This document shows positions 11,166 through 21,341 of a stretch of DNA of 64,000 nt, one piece after another. Both the position numbers and the translations under genes were made by a program. The stretch is from Paulinella micropora (lineage: Eukaryota > Cercozoa > Imbricatea > Euglyphida). The notes under the pieces are model-generated. The model ran no database searches, had not been told where the DNA came from, and worked only from the letters and a program-made list of their open reading frames with translations. Position 1 is the stretch's first letter. Each line of letters begins with the position of its first letter. Where the stretch lies: contig BJOX01000008.1 of the NCBI GenBank assembly GCA_009731375.1, positions 883,099 to 947,098 of the forward strand. The letters run 5' to 3'.

Positions 11166-11175
11166 GGACGAAGTC
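11160..11175. other. breakpoint between AT-rich and GC-rich viral blocks
   Basis: Base composition changes within a few bases from AT-rich to GC-rich. The plus-strand fibre loses homology to its own repeats here, and the minus-strand fibre-like reading frame of the GC-rich block also runs into this point without a stop. Two unrelated coding regions truncated at the same position mark a recombination, integration or assembly junction. Confidence 0.75.
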
Positions 11176-12625
11176 CAGGTCGGCAGCGCCACCAAGCCAG
11201 AAGTCACGACCGTGGTGGAAGTGCTCTGGGGCACCATCTGCCCTGCAGAAGTCAGGCTCAGAACGGCGGTCTGGGCCGGCGCGGGGGCTAACTGAGTGAA
11301 TAACGAGCTGGCCGCCCCTGTCGCTAGCTGGCCGCTGGAGTCAAGGGTCACTAACGCAGTGCTACCGGGCAGGGCGGTCGGTAGATTGAGTGCAGAGGAT
11401 CCAGAAGCCGGGGCGGAAAGCGTGCTGGTGCCTCCCGCCCCGCTGAGAGACAGTGAGCTGGCCGCCCTGTCGCGAGCTGGCCTCCCGAGTCCACTGTCAC
11501 TAACGAAGTGCTGCCAGGCAGCGAACTCGGTATCTTTAGCGACGAAGCACCCAGCGCCCCGGCCGGTGTTAGCGACACCAGCGACGTCGCCGCGGGAGGG
11601 TCTGTGTCGATTGTCAGTGCGGTCAGGAAGCCAGTGTTGGTCGCGGTGCTGGCAGCGAGAGTAAGCGAGGCGGACTCTGGCACGAACGTCGGCACAAGGC
11701 CACCGATCTGGCAGCTGGAAGTCACGACGGCTTGAAGCTGCTCGAACACGAGCTTGTGGTACTTGTAAGCGCTGTTGCCAGCAGAAGGGGTCAGAGTGTT
11801 CAGGGTGTACCAGCCCCCTGCCAGACCGGTAAAACGGTTCAGGTCGACATAGGTTGTGTCGTTATCGGAGCCCTGGAGCAACACCTGCTTGGGTGCCAGA
11901 TTGCCGGTGAGGTTATTCGCGTTCCATAGGGCAATGGAGGACAGGCGGTGCTTGCGCGGGTTGAATATCTTAACCCACTCGCTGCCTACGCCGTTGACAT
12001 ACGTGTTAAAACCGGAGGCCCAGTAAGAAAAGGCGTCGTTCAGCACAATCCTGTCTACCCGGTAGTCGGAGTTGGCGTTTGAGGTAGAAGACGACAGGGT
12101 CCACGAATTCGCGGTCGCCAAAGTGTTTGAAACGGTTGTCCAGCTGCTGTAGGCGGTCGGCCAGACTGGTCCTGTCACTTCGGTCGTCGGTTGCTGTGTG
12201 TGACTGAGCTGGCCACTGGCGCCGATAGTCACTAGTGACGTGCTGCTTGGTAGAGCGGTCGGCAGCCTGAGCGAAGAAGAACCAGAAGTCGGAGCGGAAA
12301 GCGTGCTGTCGCCGCCCGCCCCCGTCAGCTTGAGCGTCGACGAGTTCACGAGATTCGCGAGCGACACTTGGTGGGGGTTGTTGTAGTTCGTCGTGTGTGA
12401 GGCGAAGGCGGTAGTAGTAGGAGCTCCGACTTGGGCGGCCGTGACTTGGTGAGGGTTGGCGTAGTCTGTCAAGTGACTGCTAAGGCCCGGCGCGCCGTCA
12501 CTCGCCCATCTCACGCCCCCGTCGCCGTCCACGAGGACGTCGCCGTTCTGTCCGACCCCCGGCAGCACAAAAGAGTCAGTCGAGCCATCGAGCCGGCGGC
12601 GCTTGTTTCCCCGGCCAGAGTCCAT
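11166..12625 (-). pseudogene. GC-rich fibre-like protein with discoidin-like domain, frameshifted and truncated
   Basis: The protein begins with a basic, nuclear-localisation-like NKRRRLDG, then two NPHQV units (near residues 57 and 83) typical of phage tail fibres and collar proteins. A region resembling an F5/8 type C (discoidin) carbohydrate-binding fold spans about 195-300 (YWASG..., EWVKI, LLQGSDNDTTYVDL). After it come repeats of the LP(T/S)xLPGSTxLVTxDSxGQLATG kind. The frame from the ATG stops at 11,351, but the repeat continues in the neighbouring frame down to 11,166. The slip is at the C-run 11,465-11,467, one base shorter than the same place in the next repeat near 11,313. The gene then breaks at the block junction, so its C-terminus is unknown. 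Probable role: host-surface attachment. Confidence 0.7.
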
Positions 12626-12668
12626 TTAGTTTACTAACTCGACAAGAAAAAAAAAAGTTTTAGTTATT

Positions 12669-12887
12669 TTACAGAATCTCGTCTAGGAAATTGTCCACAA
12701 AGCGCATCCGCTCCGCCCAGGTGTCTCCGCCGGGGACGTCTCGCGCGGGGTTGATGCAGGCGCCGTCGCCATAGGGCCTGCAGACGAGCGAGGCCAGGTC
12801 CTTGGGGTCGCCTCTTTTCCCGGTCCCTGACCAATATAGCTGGCCTTCGAAAAAGCAGGCGCCACAGGTAGGACAGACTGCTAACAT
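12669..12887 (-). CDS. small zinc-ribbon-like protein
   Basis: A 72-residue protein with CPTCG near the start and two more Cys residues in VCRPYGDGAC, giving a plausible single zinc site. It sits 43 bases upstream of the fibre-like gene on the same strand, with AT-rich spacers on both sides in otherwise GC-rich DNA, as expected of separate promoters or polyadenylation signals. I do not recognise the family. It may be a virus-type regulatory protein; confidence that it is a gene rests on position, composition and the Cys pattern. Confidence 0.5.
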   Translation of the reverse strand: MLAVCPTCGACFFEGQLYWSGTGKRGDPKDLASLVCRPYGDGACINPARDVPGGDTWAERMRFVDNFLDEIL

Positions 12888-12933
12888 TTCGTAATTAATA
12901 GAACCAGAGGAAAAAAACAGTTTAATTATTTTC

Positions 12934-13746
12934 TTACTGCTCGGCCAGTAGTGCCCGGACTCTTTGGAAGAACCCGAGGAGACGCCTGTTTACTTCCTCC
13001 TACTTTTCCTTCCAGTACTTGTCCTTTAACTTGCGGATGGAGACAACTAGCCTCCGGTATACCCGCATGTCATGTTCAGTTTCAGGCTGAGGCCTTTTGT
13101 CCGCGATATTCCATTCGCCCTGCCATGGGTCACACGGGCCAACACCGGGCACAAGAAGGGGGGGCAAGGACATGTTCTTGCACAGGCGCTCTTTGAAGAA
13201 ACAGTCGCAAGACTTCCACACACCAGCCTCCAGCGGCTCGTGGCAGGCTGGATTGACGTATTCCCTAACCACGCCCACGAGCTCGGCTGGCATACCAATC
13301 TCCTCTCCCAGCAGGTACAGACCCTTGTGCTCCGCGGCGGCCAGACAGGCCACGGTGCCCATCAACGGGTCCTCGGCGGGCACGGTCATGACCAGCTGGT
13401 CCAACACAGAACACTCCGCATAGCGGATATCTTCGTCACAGTAGTATACCATGTCGCCGTGTTCGTTGATGCTGGCGACACTGACCAAAACAAACCTGTG
13501 ATAAGCATAATTGGTCATCCGGTAGGATATGTCAACCAGTTCCTTCAACAGGTTTGATAACAGGTCACTCAGCGGGGCGTATATACGGCCTCTGCGCTCG
13601 TAGAAGCGCTCTAAGGCTTGCCTCGCGTGTTCGGGCATCTGCTGGTCAGTGGCTGTGCACGTAAGCGGAGGCAGTACCAGGCGGCGTCGCTTGAGAGGCT
13701 GGGAGTCCGTACCAGCGGCTGTTCGTTTATTCCGCAGAGCGAGCAT
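12934..13746 (-). pseudogene. unknown protein, paralogue of the 14,298 gene, internal TAG stop
   Basis: The start at 13,746 is chosen because the N-terminus then parallels the divergent gene at 14,298: a basic start, AAGTD/AATTD, then PLKRRRLVLP versus PPKRARRVLP, a likely nuclear localisation signal. A second shared region is VVREYVNPACHEPL versus VCSYLPTPAYYSPL. The frame stops at TAG 13,000-13,002, but the same frame continues to TAA 12,934-12,936, and the extra ~21 residues (EEVNRRLLGFFQRV...) match the paralogue's C-terminus (EDRLNRRLQTVFQRL...). The TAG is therefore a nonsense change inside a once longer gene, or a readthrough site. An upstream in-frame extension to 13,851 is not shared with the paralogue. 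Function is not recognised. Confidence 0.65.
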
Positions 13747-13851
13747 CACTTTTCTTTGCAGGTAGGGCGGAGCAATTGCGCGGCGGCACCTAAGACAGAA
13801 AAAAATCGAATTGAAAAGGGGACAAGCAAATTCAGCGTGTTTTGCGGCCAC

Positions 13852-14297
13852 ACGGATATTTTCGCGAAAATTTAGCGTGTTTTTGCGGCGCGGTAAATTT
13901 CCGGGGAGTCAGCCCCAAAAACAGGCAAAGGGAGAACATGGCAATAGGCTCGTTCCGACTCAAGGAACTTTCTGGGTTAGCTGAGAACCCAAGTCTGGGC
14001 TCGACACGACCGACGACTGGTCTGATGAGGTTGAGGTCGAGGCACGCGCCGGCACAGTCTGGCGACTGCCTTTTTTCCCATATCACTGCCTTTTTTCCCG
14101 TATCAATGCCTTTTTTGTCCGTATCACTGAATTTCGGCCATATCACTGGAGGGACAAAAAGGCAATACGTGCCTGAACCAGCCAAACGGGCACGTGCCGC
14201 GACCCCAACCTAAGCTACCCCCCAGGGAGTAACGGACGGTACCGAGGCCAGCCCACAACCCGAGTCGGCCCCGACCCAGGAAGCACTCCCCAAAAAA
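13852..14297. promoter_or_regulatory. divergent intergenic region with 20-bp tandem repeats
   Basis: This lies between the divergent paralogues. Around 14,067-14,145 the unit actgccttttttcccatatc is repeated three to four times with small changes (cccgtatca, tgtccgtatc). An upstream duplicate, aattcagcgtgttttgcgg, occurs near 13,830 and 13,871, and a similar acgtgttttgcgg recurs at 18,065. This looks like regulatory spacer; no gene is seen. Confidence 0.5.
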
Positions 14298-15173
14298 ATG
14301 CGCCGAAAAATTGCAGCCACCACCGACGGTCCCCGCCCCCCCAAGCGCGCGCGCCGCGTCCTGCCGCGCGGCCAGCTGAGCGCGCTCGCCCCGCCGGTTG
14401 CCTACGTCCCCGCCCCCTGTGACCCGGCCGCCGTGGCCCGGCTGGACGCCGACCGACCCCTGTACAAGGGCATCGACTGGTACGCACTGCTGGTCGAGTC
14501 GGCTGCCAGGGGCTTGAATACCACCGACCGGCGCCTGCGGCTGACCGCCTCGCCCTATCCCTGGAGCCCGCTGGCCATTACCGCGCTGCAGCCAGAGGAA
14601 GCGCCACTGCTCTCCCTGTTGGACCTCGCATTGCTCCGCGTGCCTACCGACCCGTACCGACCCGCCAGCTGGGGCGTGCCCGACCTGCCACTGGAGATGC
14701 AGACCCTGCATGCCCCGGTGGCCAAGTGGCTGGTCCCGTACATCAAGGACGGGAATGTGGCACGGTTAGTTTGTAGCTACCTGCCCACCCCTGCTTACTA
14801 CAGTCCGCTCCCCAAGGGAGCCCTGGCGGGCCTATCCAGCGACGAGCGCGGGGACCTCTACGACCTGATCCAAAAGCTGTGCCCGTTCCACTCCTGGCGG
14901 GACTGGTACGGCGGCCGGGGTAGGAAGCACGAGGCCTTGGCCAAAAACCCCGTCATCCACGAGGCGGAATACCAAAAAGAATGGCTGGGACACCACAGCC
15001 CCGGGGTAGAGGACGAAGATGAACTGATGTACGTCGACCAGGAGAATGCCACCGGAGCCTGGCGCTTCTACCAGCGCTACGAGAGCCTGTACTGGGACGC
15101 GGTGGAGGACCGCCTCAACCGGCGCCTGCAGACTGTTTTCCAGCGCCTAGCTAGAGAGCTCAGCGCCTTGTAG
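14298..15173 (+). CDS. unknown 291-residue protein with nuclear-localisation-like N-terminus
   Basis: A GC-rich, intact frame. The N-terminus is basic (RPPKRARRVLPRG); the middle is rich in Pro, Leu and Trp; an acidic patch (EDEDELMYVDQE) precedes a helical, Arg/Leu-rich C-terminus (NRRLQTVFQRLARELSAL). It shares its N-terminus, a central YLPTPAYYSPL region and its C-terminus with the damaged gene at 12,934-13,746, so the two are diverged paralogues facing away from each other. An AATAAA signal follows the stop within 10 bases, supporting a eukaryotic-type transcript. I do not recognise the family; a nuclear DNA-binding or regulatory protein is one guess. Confidence 0.65.
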   Translation: MRRKIAATTDGPRPPKRARRVLPRGQLSALAPPVAYVPAPCDPAAVARLDADRPLYKGIDWYALLVESAARGLNTTDRRLRLTASPYPWSPLAITALQPEEAPLLSLLDLALLRVPTDPYRPASWGVPDLPLEMQTLHAPVAKWLVPYIKDGNVARLVCSYLPTPAYYSPLPKGALAGLSSDERGDLYDLIQKLCPFHSWRDWYGGRGRKHEALAKNPVIHEAEYQKEWLGHHSPGVEDEDELMYVDQENATGAWRFYQRYESLYWDAVEDRLNRRLQTVFQRLARELSAL

Positions 15174-15179
15174 CCGTTC

Positions 15180-15185
15180 AATAAA
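15180..15185 (+). terminator. AATAAA polyadenylation signal
   Basis: AATAAA lies six bases after the stop codon of the 14,298-15,173 gene and is followed by a T-rich stretch. It indicates transcription by a eukaryotic-type machinery. Confidence 0.6.
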
Positions 15186-16300
15186 AACACGTTCTGTTAT
15201 TTCTGTTATTATTAGCTCCCCCCCCCCCCTAAAACCAGTTGTCGCCAATAGGGGGCGGTGCACCACCCGCCGCACCTGCTGCGTTTTTTTTTTCTTTTTT
15301 TGTGAAGGGCCCCTCTGGTGGCTACAGCCCCCTTTTACCCCCCTGCACAACCCCAACCATAGTCTGGACCAGTCGTCAGAAATTTTATCTCTACCTGCGA
15401 ATTTTTCACGACTGGTCCAGCCTACACGGGTGCCACCCCTCCGCCTCTTCCAGGAAATTCAGCCTCTAAGTCGAGGCCAGTCGTCACAAATTTTTATCTA
15501 TACTGCGAATTTTTCACGACTGGTCCACACTTTGGGTTTTCCCAGGCTAAGGGTGGCACCCCTCCGCTTACCTCCAGGGAATTCAGCTCCCTCTCAAAGT
15601 CGGGGCCAGTCGTCACAAATCTTTATGTATACGGCGAATTTTTCACGACTGGTCCAGCCTACACGGGTGCCACCCCTCCGCTTACTTCCCGGGAATTCAG
15701 CCTCTTTTCACACCCACCCGCTATTCCCGTCATCTTTTCACTGCCTGGGACCAGTCGTCACCGGCCAGGCCCTATATACACTGAGTTCTCACGACTGGCC
15801 TCGACCGTATTTTTTTCACGAAGGAGGAGCCACTCGGGGTCCACTACGTAACGGCCAAGTGGGGCACAACCACAGTTATTTCCGTAGTTTTTTACCCTCC
15901 CGGACCAGTCGTCACCAGCCAGACCCTATATATACTGAGTTCACACGACTGGCCTTGACCGTTCTTTTTTCACGAAGGAGGTGGCACCCGCGCACACTAT
16001 GTAACGGCTAAGTGGCACACCCGCCGTTATACCCGTAGTTTTTTTACCTTCCGGGCCAGTCGATGCAAACAAGCTTATATAGAAGCCAGGTTCCCACGAC
16101 TGGTCTCAACCGTACTTTTTTCTCAGGCAGGAGGTGGGCACCCGCGTCTACTATGTAACGGCTAAGTGGCACACCCACCGTTATACCAGTAGTTTTTTTA
16201 CCTTCCGGGCCAGTCGATGCAAACATACATATATAGGAGCCAAGTTCCCACGACTGGTCTCGACCGTTCTTTTTTTCTGGTGGGAGGTAGCACCCGCGTC

Positions 16301-16348
16301 CACTATGTAACGGCTAAGTGACAATCGCCGCTTAGCCGTTACGTAGTG
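16301..16348. promoter_or_regulatory. 20-bp-stem hairpin in the palindrome array
   Basis: cactatgtaacggctaagtg (16,301-16,320) pairs with 16,329-16,348 with one mismatch over a short loop. In earlier units only the left half (ctatgtaacggctaagtgg) is present, so the hairpin form is a feature of the later units. Confidence 0.7.
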
Positions 16349-16482
16349 TGTTCTGGTGTCTCACCTGTTCCCTATTTTTTTACATTCCGGGCCAGTCGAT
16401 GCAAACAGACTTATATAGGAGCCAGGTTCCCACGACTGGTCTCGACCGTTCTTTTTTCTGGTGGGAGGTGGCACCCTGGTTC

Positions 16483-16530
16483 CACTATCTAACGGCTAAG
16501 TGGCAGTTTCCGCTTAGCCGTTACGTAGTG
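16483..16530. promoter_or_regulatory. second copy of the hairpin in the palindrome array
   Basis: cactatctaacggctaag (16,483-16,500) pairs with cttagccgttacgtagtg (16,513-16,530) with two mismatches. Same family as the hairpin at 16,301. Confidence 0.65.
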
Positions 16531-16670
16531 GGTTCAGGTGCTCCCACCCGTCCCATCTTTTTTTTACCTTCAGTGCCAGTCGATGCAAGCAGACTTATAT
16601 AGGAGCCAGGTTCACACGACTTGTCTCGACCGTTCTTTTTTCTGGTGGGAGGTGGCGATGGTAGCAAGGG

Positions 16671-16957
16671 NNNNNNNNNNNNNNNNNNNNNNNNNNNNNN
16701 NNNNNNNNNNNNNNNNNNNNNNNNNNNNNNNNNNNNNNNNNNNNNNNNNNNNNNNNNNNNNNNNNNNNNNNNNNNNNNNNNNNNNNNNNNNNNNNNNNNN
16801 NNNNNNNNNNNNNNNNNNNNNNNNNNNNNNNNNNNNNNNNNNNNNNNNNNNNNNNNNNNNNNNNNNNNNNNNNNNNNNNNNNNNNNNNNNNNNNNNNNNN
16901 NNNNNNNNNNNNNNNNNNNNNNNNNNNNNNNNNNNNNNNNNNNNNNNNNNNNNNNNN
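16671..16957. other. assembly gap followed by poly-G
   Basis: 287 N followed by about 32 G. Apparent open frames crossing it are artefacts. Confidence 0.95.
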
Positions 16958-16990
<33 letters not shown>

Positions 16991-17033
16991 GTGCGTAGCA
17001 GATCCGGCACATAGCCAGCATGAGTGACACGAT

Positions 17034-17255
17034 GGTACGGAGGACTTTGCATCACCGCCCACGTGAAGTGCAGCAGTTTTGCTCTGTCTACCGATGTTTC
17101 GCTAAGGGACGTGAGGGTACAGAGGACTTTGCATCACTGCTCACGTGAAGTGCAGCAGTTTTGCTCTGTCTACAGATGCATCGCTAAGGCACGTGAGGAT
17201 ACAGATGACTTTGTATCATCGCCCATGTGAAGTGCAGCAGTTTTGCTCAGTCTGC
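17034..17255. repeat. 82-bp tandem repeat, 2.7 copies
   Basis: Units start at about 17,034, 17,116 and 17,198, each beginning ggtacrgaggactttgcatc (third unit ggatacagatgac) and containing cacgtgaagtgcagcag then ttttgctctgtctac. No stable protein is encoded. Confidence 0.85.
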
Positions 17256-18146
17256 ACTCATCGAGCAGTCTGCCGCACGCTGAGTCGGCAGCCAACTTTT
17301 TTCACAAAAAATAATTTGTGGTGGGTATTAATAATAAAAATAAGAAGAATCGCACTTGTGGGACTGTTCCGATGCCACCGCCCACCACAAAATTTTTTAT
17401 TACAGATTCTGGTAGCGTGTGTCCTGAAAAGTCAAATGTCACTTTTCCCGACCGGAACGGACCAGCCAATTTTGCAGGGGAAAGCAGCAAAGTTTCGCAG
17501 CCAGAATCATGCCACAGGAAAAATCAAGTGTTTCCTGTCACCTGACGCCACCCGACGTGATAAGGCAGAAACATACAATTCCAAGGGACATTTCGGCATT
17601 GCCAAAATCGCCATCACTATTGCCTTTTTGCACAGGTGGCACAGATGACAGGGAAAATCAGTGTAACACTGCTGGTGGCACCACAGGCGGGTATTACCTT
17701 AGTTGTGGTAATGTATCACAAATGCAACTTTTACTGACTGTGCAGACCGGTTAACTAATGCAAATATATTTATCCGCAAGTGCAAAAATTGCATTTTGTT
17801 TTATCAGGACTATCGACAATTCTTTTAAAAATATTTACATATATATACATATGTAATAATTAATACAAAATCTACGATAGGCATGATCATATATATTTCC
17901 ATTTTGTCCTTTACATATTTTTTAAAAAATAATATCAAAAATCTGCGATATGCCTGATCATGCGTATTTCCTTTTTGTCCCGATCCGGCCCGGCCGGGTA
18001 AGTATTGCCATTTTGGTACTGTCATATTGGCATTGGACGTGAATATTCACGATCAGCCAAATTTTACGTGTTTTGCGGTGTAACGGCATTTCTGACAATT
18101 CTTTTAAAAATATTTACACATATACATATATATGTACATATATACA
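17256..18146. other. non-coding stretch with duplicated AT-rich segments
   Basis: No recognisable gene. A 28-base phrase starting gacaattcttttaaaaatat occurs at 17,815 and 18,096. A ~72-bp near-duplicate (gatcatatatatttcc / gatcatgcgtatttcc, both followed by a tttgtcc) lies at 17,880-17,965. Short open frames at 17,318-17,754 change frame repeatedly and have no family signature; they could be decayed exons. Confidence 0.4.
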
Positions 18147-18147
18147 T

Positions 18148-18186
<39 letters not shown>

Positions 18187-18254
18187 GATGCTGTTGCGGT
18201 TGTCGCTGCTAGTGTTGTTATTGTTGTTGCTGTAACTTGTTGCTGTTGTTGCTA

Positions 18255-18306
<52 letters not shown>

Positions 18307-18341
18307 CATTGTTGCTGTGTCGTTGTTGTTGTTGTTGGTGG

Positions 18342-18409
<68 letters not shown>

Positions 18410-18594
18410 GTTGCTGTTGTTGTTGTTGCTGCTGCTGCTGCTGCTGTTGTTGTTGTTGCTGTTGTTGTTGTTGCTGTTGCTGTTGTTGCTGTTGTTGTTG
18501 CTGTTGCGGTTGTCGCTGCTAGTGTTGTTGTTGTTGCTATTGTTGCTGTTGTTGCTATTGATGATGTTGTTGTTGTTGTCATTTTTGCTGTGTC

Positions 18595-18625
<31 letters not shown>

Positions 18626-18747
18626 GTTGTTGTTGTTGTTGTTGTTCTTGCTGCTGCTGCTGTTGTTGTTGTTGCTGTTGTTGTTGCTGTTGTTGCTGTT
18701 GTTGTTTCTGCTGCTGCTGTTGCTGTTGCTGTTGTTGTTGTTGTTGC

Positions 18748-18793
<46 letters not shown>

Positions 18794-18815
18794 GCTATTG
18801 CTGTCGTTGCTGTTT
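18147..18815. repeat. TTG/CTG trinucleotide microsatellite
   Basis: About 670 bases of (TTG)n with scattered CTG, GCG and ATG triplets and internal duplication (gttgcggttgtcgctgctag near 18,192 and 18,502). Homopolymeric open frames on both strands are artefacts. Confidence 0.95.
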
Positions 18816-18849
18816 CGCGCCGCAGCATGTACGACCGCAACATGCGTGC

Positions 18850-19081
18850 GTACACACATACATACAAAAAGCAACACCTTTACATACAGACATACATATA
18901 TATATACATACATACATACGTACATACGTACATACATACATACATAGAAACACATACATACATACATACATACATACATACATACATACATACATACATA
19001 CATACATGCTACATACATACACACATACATACGTACATACATAGTTACTAGATAGATAGATATAGATAGATAGATACATAC

Positions 19082-19133
<52 letters not shown>

Positions 19134-19135
19134 TC
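18850..19135. repeat. CATA and TC microsatellites before the ankyrin exon
   Basis: A CATA/TACA array (about 18,850-19,035), a GATA patch and then (TC)n from 19,085 to about 19,130. The CT-rich tract ends about 60 bases before the ATG at 19,197 and would lie in its promoter or 5' leader. Confidence 0.85.
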
Positions 19136-19196
19136 TCTTCCTTTCTCCTTCTGCTCGCGCCTGTTCGTCCTCCTCTCCTCTCTCCTCTCTCTAGCC

Positions 19197-19295
19197 ATGT
19201 CAGGTCAGAAGTTGGCCCGGGAGGCGGAGAACGGCAACCTGCAGCTCGTCAAGGACCTCTTGGCGCAGGGCGTGTCTGCCGACTCCAAAGACTGG
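19197..19295 (+). CDS. ankyrin-repeat gene, exon 1
   Basis: The exon starts with ATG and runs exactly 99 nt (33 codons) to TGG, followed by a good donor gtaagt at 19,296. The product (LAREAENGNLQLVKDLLAQG then VSADSKD) matches the helix-turn-helix of an ankyrin repeat (A..G....V..LL..G). It joins in phase 0 to the exon at 22,590-22,688. Ankyrin repeats are protein-binding modules, so the partner is unknown. GC-rich codon use and splice sites mark it as host-type, with a 3.3-kb intron filled by microsatellites, a SINE and interspersed repeats. Confidence 0.75.
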
Positions 19296-19535
19296 GTAAG
19301 TGCGCGAGAGGGAGAGGAGGCAGGCAGAGCTGCAGACACACAGACCAGCCAGGAAAGACGGCACAGTGCAGAGTCTAACCACACAACTACTTGCCAACAC
19401 AACTTGTTCAACTATGAATTATTGTGAATGAAACACGTCAAACTGTGCCTTAACAACATAGAACTGGCAGGCAGGGAACACTGTACCGCTAGCTTGAAGT
19501 CAGCTGCATGAGCATTACACATAATATACGGTTAT

Positions 19536-19551
19536 TTATTGATTTATTCAT

Positions 19552-19634
<83 letters not shown>

Positions 19635-19638
19635 TTCA

Positions 19639-19702
<64 letters not shown>

Positions 19703-19719
19703 TACTACTACTACTACTA

Positions 19720-19780
<61 letters not shown>

Positions 19781-19782
19781 CA
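19536..19782. repeat. TTTA then TTA microsatellites in the ankyrin intron
   Basis: (TTTA)n from about 19,536 to 19,635 followed by (TTA)n with a short ACT patch to 19,782. Not coding. Confidence 0.95.
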
Positions 19783-19862
19783 TTGGACACCGTGATAGCC
19801 CAGTGGTCAAGTTCTACCATCTGGGCCCTGTCGCCAGTTCGATTCCCGTCGGTGCCACCAGT
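19783..19862 (+). mobile_element. tRNA-derived SINE head
   Basis: A pol III A box TAGCCCAGTGG (about 19,796) and a B box GTTCGATTC (about 19,838) are correctly spaced, and the ends GACACCG / CGGTGCC pair as a tRNA acceptor stem with one mismatch, ending in CCA. It directly follows a TTA array and runs into an N gap, so the SINE body and tail are not visible. A tRNA pseudogene is the alternative; a functional tRNA is unlikely because of the mismatch and the unclear anticodon arm. Confidence 0.6.
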
Positions 19863-19885
19863 ATTTTCATTGAACATACCGGTCT

Positions 19886-20338
19886 NNNNNNNNNNNNNNN
19901 NNNNNNNNNNNNNNNNNNNNNNNNNNNNNNNNNNNNNNNNNNNNNNNNNNNNNNNNNNNNNNNNNNNNNNNNNNNNNNNNNNNNNNNNNNNNNNNNNNNN
20001 NNNNNNNNNNNNNNNNNNNNNNNNNNNNNNNNNNNNNNNNNNNNNNNNNNNNNNNNNNNNNNNNNNNNNNNNNNNNNNNNNNNNNNNNNNNNNNNNNNNN
20101 NNNNNNNNNNNNNNNNNNNNNNNNNNNNNNNNNNNNNNNNNNNNNNNNNNNNNNNNNNNNNNNNNNNNNNNNNNNNNNNNNNNNNNNNNNNNNNNNNNNN
20201 NNNNNNNNNNNNNNNNNNNNNNNNNNNNNNNNNNNNNNNNNNNNNNNNNNNNNNNNNNNNNNNNNNNNNNNNNNNNNNNNNNNNNNNNNNNNNNNNNNNN
20301 NNNNNNNNNNNNNNNNNNNNNNNNNNNNNNNNNNNNNN
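19886..20338. other. assembly gap
   Basis: 453 N inside the ankyrin intron, directly after the SINE head. Confidence 0.95.
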
Positions 20339-20913
<575 letters not shown>

Positions 20914-20924
20914 CTTCTTTTTCC

Positions 20925-21043
20925 ATAACACAGTCTACCCGTGATTCCCATCCCGGACACATGCACAGTACACAAATTATTGTTTGATGTGAAACTGCGT
21001 TCCTTTGCAAGGACTACATTCCTTTGCGACATCTCATCTATCT
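20925..21043 (+). mobile_element. repeat family A 3' end (ATCT-tailed), copy 1
   Basis: Sequence from cacagtctacccgtgat through gacacatgcacagtacac to gcgacatctcatctatc also occurs at 23,846-23,963 and, in part, at 59,898-59,982. Each copy passes directly into (ATCT)n; here a gap follows. It is the 3' end of a non-LTR element with a tetranucleotide tail, as shown by the copy at 23,846. Confidence 0.7.
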
Positions 21044-21341
21044 NNNNNNNNNNNNNNNNNNNNNNNNNNNNNNNNNNNNNNNNNNNNNNNNNNNNNNNNN
21101 NNNNNNNNNNNNNNNNNNNNNNNNNNNNNNNNNNNNNNNNNNNNNNNNNNNNNNNNNNNNNNNNNNNNNNNNNNNNNNNNNNNNNNNNNNNNNNNNNNNN
21201 NNNNNNNNNNNNNNNNNNNNNNNNNNNNNNNNNNNNNNNNNNNNNNNNNNNNNNNNNNNNNNNNNNNNNNNNNNNNNNNNNNNNNNNNNNNNNNNNNNNN
21301 NNNNNNNNNNNNNNNNNNNNNNNNNNNNNNNNNNNNNNNNN

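Larger units (their letters stand above)
15366..16660. repeat. array of nine palindromic units, the last six with a TATATA core
   Basis: Each unit is an inverted repeat, CCAGTCGT ... ACGACTGG, about 52 bases across. Units are at 15,366-15,418, 15,475-15,526, 15,604-15,655, 15,748-15,800, 15,902-15,953, 16,053-16,105, 16,208-16,259, 16,390-16,442 and 16,574-16,626 (the last with one change). In units 4-9 a TATATA element sits between the two half-sites (CCCTATATA in 4-5, TTATATAGGAGCC or a close variant in 6-9); units 1-3 have ATTTT(A)TCTAT-type cores. Spacers carry (G)GTGGCACCC and AACGGCTAAGTG elements. No gene is present. It could be a replication origin with iterons, an array of promoters with operator half-sites, or a packaging or terminal repeat. 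Confidence 0.85.

Noticed and set aside
3824-13002. Alternative genetic code with TAA/TAG read as an amino acid
   Set aside because: Two in-frame stops (3,824 and 13,000) look readable, but other intact genes end sensibly at TAA or TAG (for example 6,622 and 32,149) and frameshifts are also common, so decay or error is simpler.
15366-16660. CRISPR-like array
   Set aside because: The units are palindromic promoter-like repeats with homologous spacers in a eukaryotic-type context, and no cas genes are present.
16521-17062. Open frames across the poly-G region and gap
   Set aside because: They consist of N-derived residues and Pro/Gly runs.
18064-19198. Long open frames of Thr/Asn/Leu/Val runs
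   Set aside because: They are translations of trinucleotide and CATA microsatellites, open on both strands at once.
19783-19862. Functional tRNA gene
   Set aside because: The A and B boxes fit, but the acceptor stem has a mismatch, the anticodon arm is unclear and it sits in repeats, so a SINE head is more likely.
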